Positions 63,005 through 64,000 of a DNA stretch of 64,000 bases are shown here, piece by piece. The notes beneath the pieces are model-generated. The model did not search any database and was not told the origin of the DNA. It saw only the letters and a list, made by a program, of their open reading frames with translations. How positions within the stretch are numbered: position 1 is the first letter of the stretch; every line of letters starts with the position of its first letter. A program made the position numbers and the translations under genes. This DNA is from Lepisosteus oculatus (Eukaryota; Chordata; Actinopteri; Semionotiformes; Lepisosteidae). The DNA lies in contig NC_090698.1 of the NCBI RefSeq assembly GCF_040954835.1, positions 21,573,501 to 21,637,500 on the forward strand, in the 5' to 3' direction.

Positions 63005-63805
63005 CATAATTTTCCACTCTAGGGGCACGAGGGAGTAGGAGTCTAATCCAGCAAGCTATGGAAGCAGGGCAGGATACACACTGGAGGGCACACCAGTCCT
63101 TCGTAGGGGAACACACAGACATAAACATGCACACATTCACAACAGGGCCAGTTTTACAGCAGCAAATTAACCTAACAGTATGTTTTTGGACTGTGGAAAG
63201 AAACCTGTCAGGAACAGTTCTTTCCGGGCCCTATGCGGGCGACACGATCCAAAAAGGTGGTGAAACAATAGGGCAAAATATCATGCAGGAGTCGGTCAGG
63301 AGACAGGGGGGCGTGTCCATGCAGTGCTAGTGTCCGGGGGGAGTGAATCCAGGGCGAACACTCCAAGGGTAAATCCAGAGGGGGAATCCAAGACGGGAGG
63401 TTTAGTCCAAGACCAGGGGATCCATCCGTAGTTAAAACCAGAACCGGGTCGGGACCGGCGGGGCAAGGAAACAGGAACAGGAAACTAAAACCATAACGGA
63501 CCCAGACGCGGCAAGACCCCGGGCTCTCACGACATAGAAATCAATGAGAAGCCCCGAGCAATCGCCTGCGTCTGGCTTTAAAGGTGGAACTAAAGAGGGG
63601 CTGGAATAAGGAACAGGTGTGGGGAATGGGACAGAACGAGGAAGGGCTGGAGCGCCCTTAAGAGGAGGAGTAACGATCGTGACAAAACCAGCATAAACAC
63701 AGGAAAAACATACAAACTCCATGTAGATAGCACCCAGGAATTCAACCCAGGACCCCAGAACTACTAGACAGCAATGCTTCCCACTGACCTTTTGTGTCAC
63801 TCCAA
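63005..63805 (-). repeat. Family A SINE-like repeat, inverted and split by an LTR
   Basis: The left piece (63005-63205) has the inverse body with gcaaattaacctaacagtat and tttttggactgtggaaagaa. The right piece (63685-63805) continues with aaacacaggaaaaacataca and gcacccaggaattcaaccca. Joined, they match the copy at 39340-39615, so this repeat was in place first. Confidence 0.8.
63206..63684. mobile_element. Solo LTR with 5-bp target duplication
   Basis: A 479-bp GC-rich block begins TGTCAGG and ends CGTGACA (TG...CA with short inverse ends). It is flanked on both sides by aaacc (63201-63205 and 63685-63689), an exact 5-bp duplication. It is inserted in a family A SINE, which fixes the boundaries. 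There is no internal region, so it is a solo LTR left by recombination. A 5-bp duplication suits Ty3/gypsy-type elements, but the class is inferred. Confidence 0.85.
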
Positions 63806-64000
63806 TATAGTTAAAAATATATTTAAAAATAAATACAACCATGTTTACCTTTATAGGTACCATCAACAATTAAAAGATCAGTATTACCTGGTATAACCTT
63901 TGTATTAAAAGCAAAATTACAAGTATTTTGTACACCCTATAGGACTAGCACCACATTTAGAATGTAATGGCAAAAATATTCATTTTAAAATTTAAAAAAT

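Overview
The window is vertebrate nuclear DNA, most likely from a ray-finned fish. Genes are split by GT-AG introns, coding exons are short, and most sequence is intronic or intergenic with fish-type repeats: Tc1 and hAT transposons, tRNA- and 5S-derived SINEs, CR1/L2-like LINE remnants, Penelope-like fragments and a solo LTR. The species cannot be fixed from the sequence. The order GRSF1(-), MOB1B(+), DCK(+), then a possible SLC4A4 start (+), matches the human 4q13 block.

Region by region: 1-12410 carries GRSF1 on the minus strand, with eight coding exons and the last exon beyond the left edge. Its last intron holds a decayed hAT element (166-1858) with a nested tRNA-derived SINE. Intron 3 holds a nearly perfect Tc1 transposon (7045-8674) with an open 345-aa transposase. 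The interval 12411-13467 is a head-to-head promoter region. MOB1B runs from 13468 to 32497 (six coding exons, 216 aa) with a long 3' UTR to about 35345. DCK runs from 37612 to 54566 (seven coding exons, 263 aa). From 55300 to the end there is no confident gene except a 20-nt candidate first coding exon at 58798 that could be the start of SLC4A4. A 479-bp solo LTR lies inside an older SINE near the right edge.

The genes are not an operon and have separate jobs. GRSF1 is a G-rich-RNA-binding protein with a mitochondrial-type N-terminus. MOB1B is the Hippo-pathway co-activator of LATS/NDR kinases. DCK phosphorylates deoxycytidine, deoxyadenosine and deoxyguanosine in nucleoside salvage. All exon phases were added up by hand and close without frameshift in the three genes.

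I did not find a clearly new biological system. The best second-look items are the young Tc1 copy, an inverted Penelope-derived element with paired hammerhead-ribozyme-like cores at 11282-11451, a CAGTAG splice acceptor in GRSF1 where the first AG would put a stop in frame, and an E2F/CHR-like motif pair just upstream of DCK.
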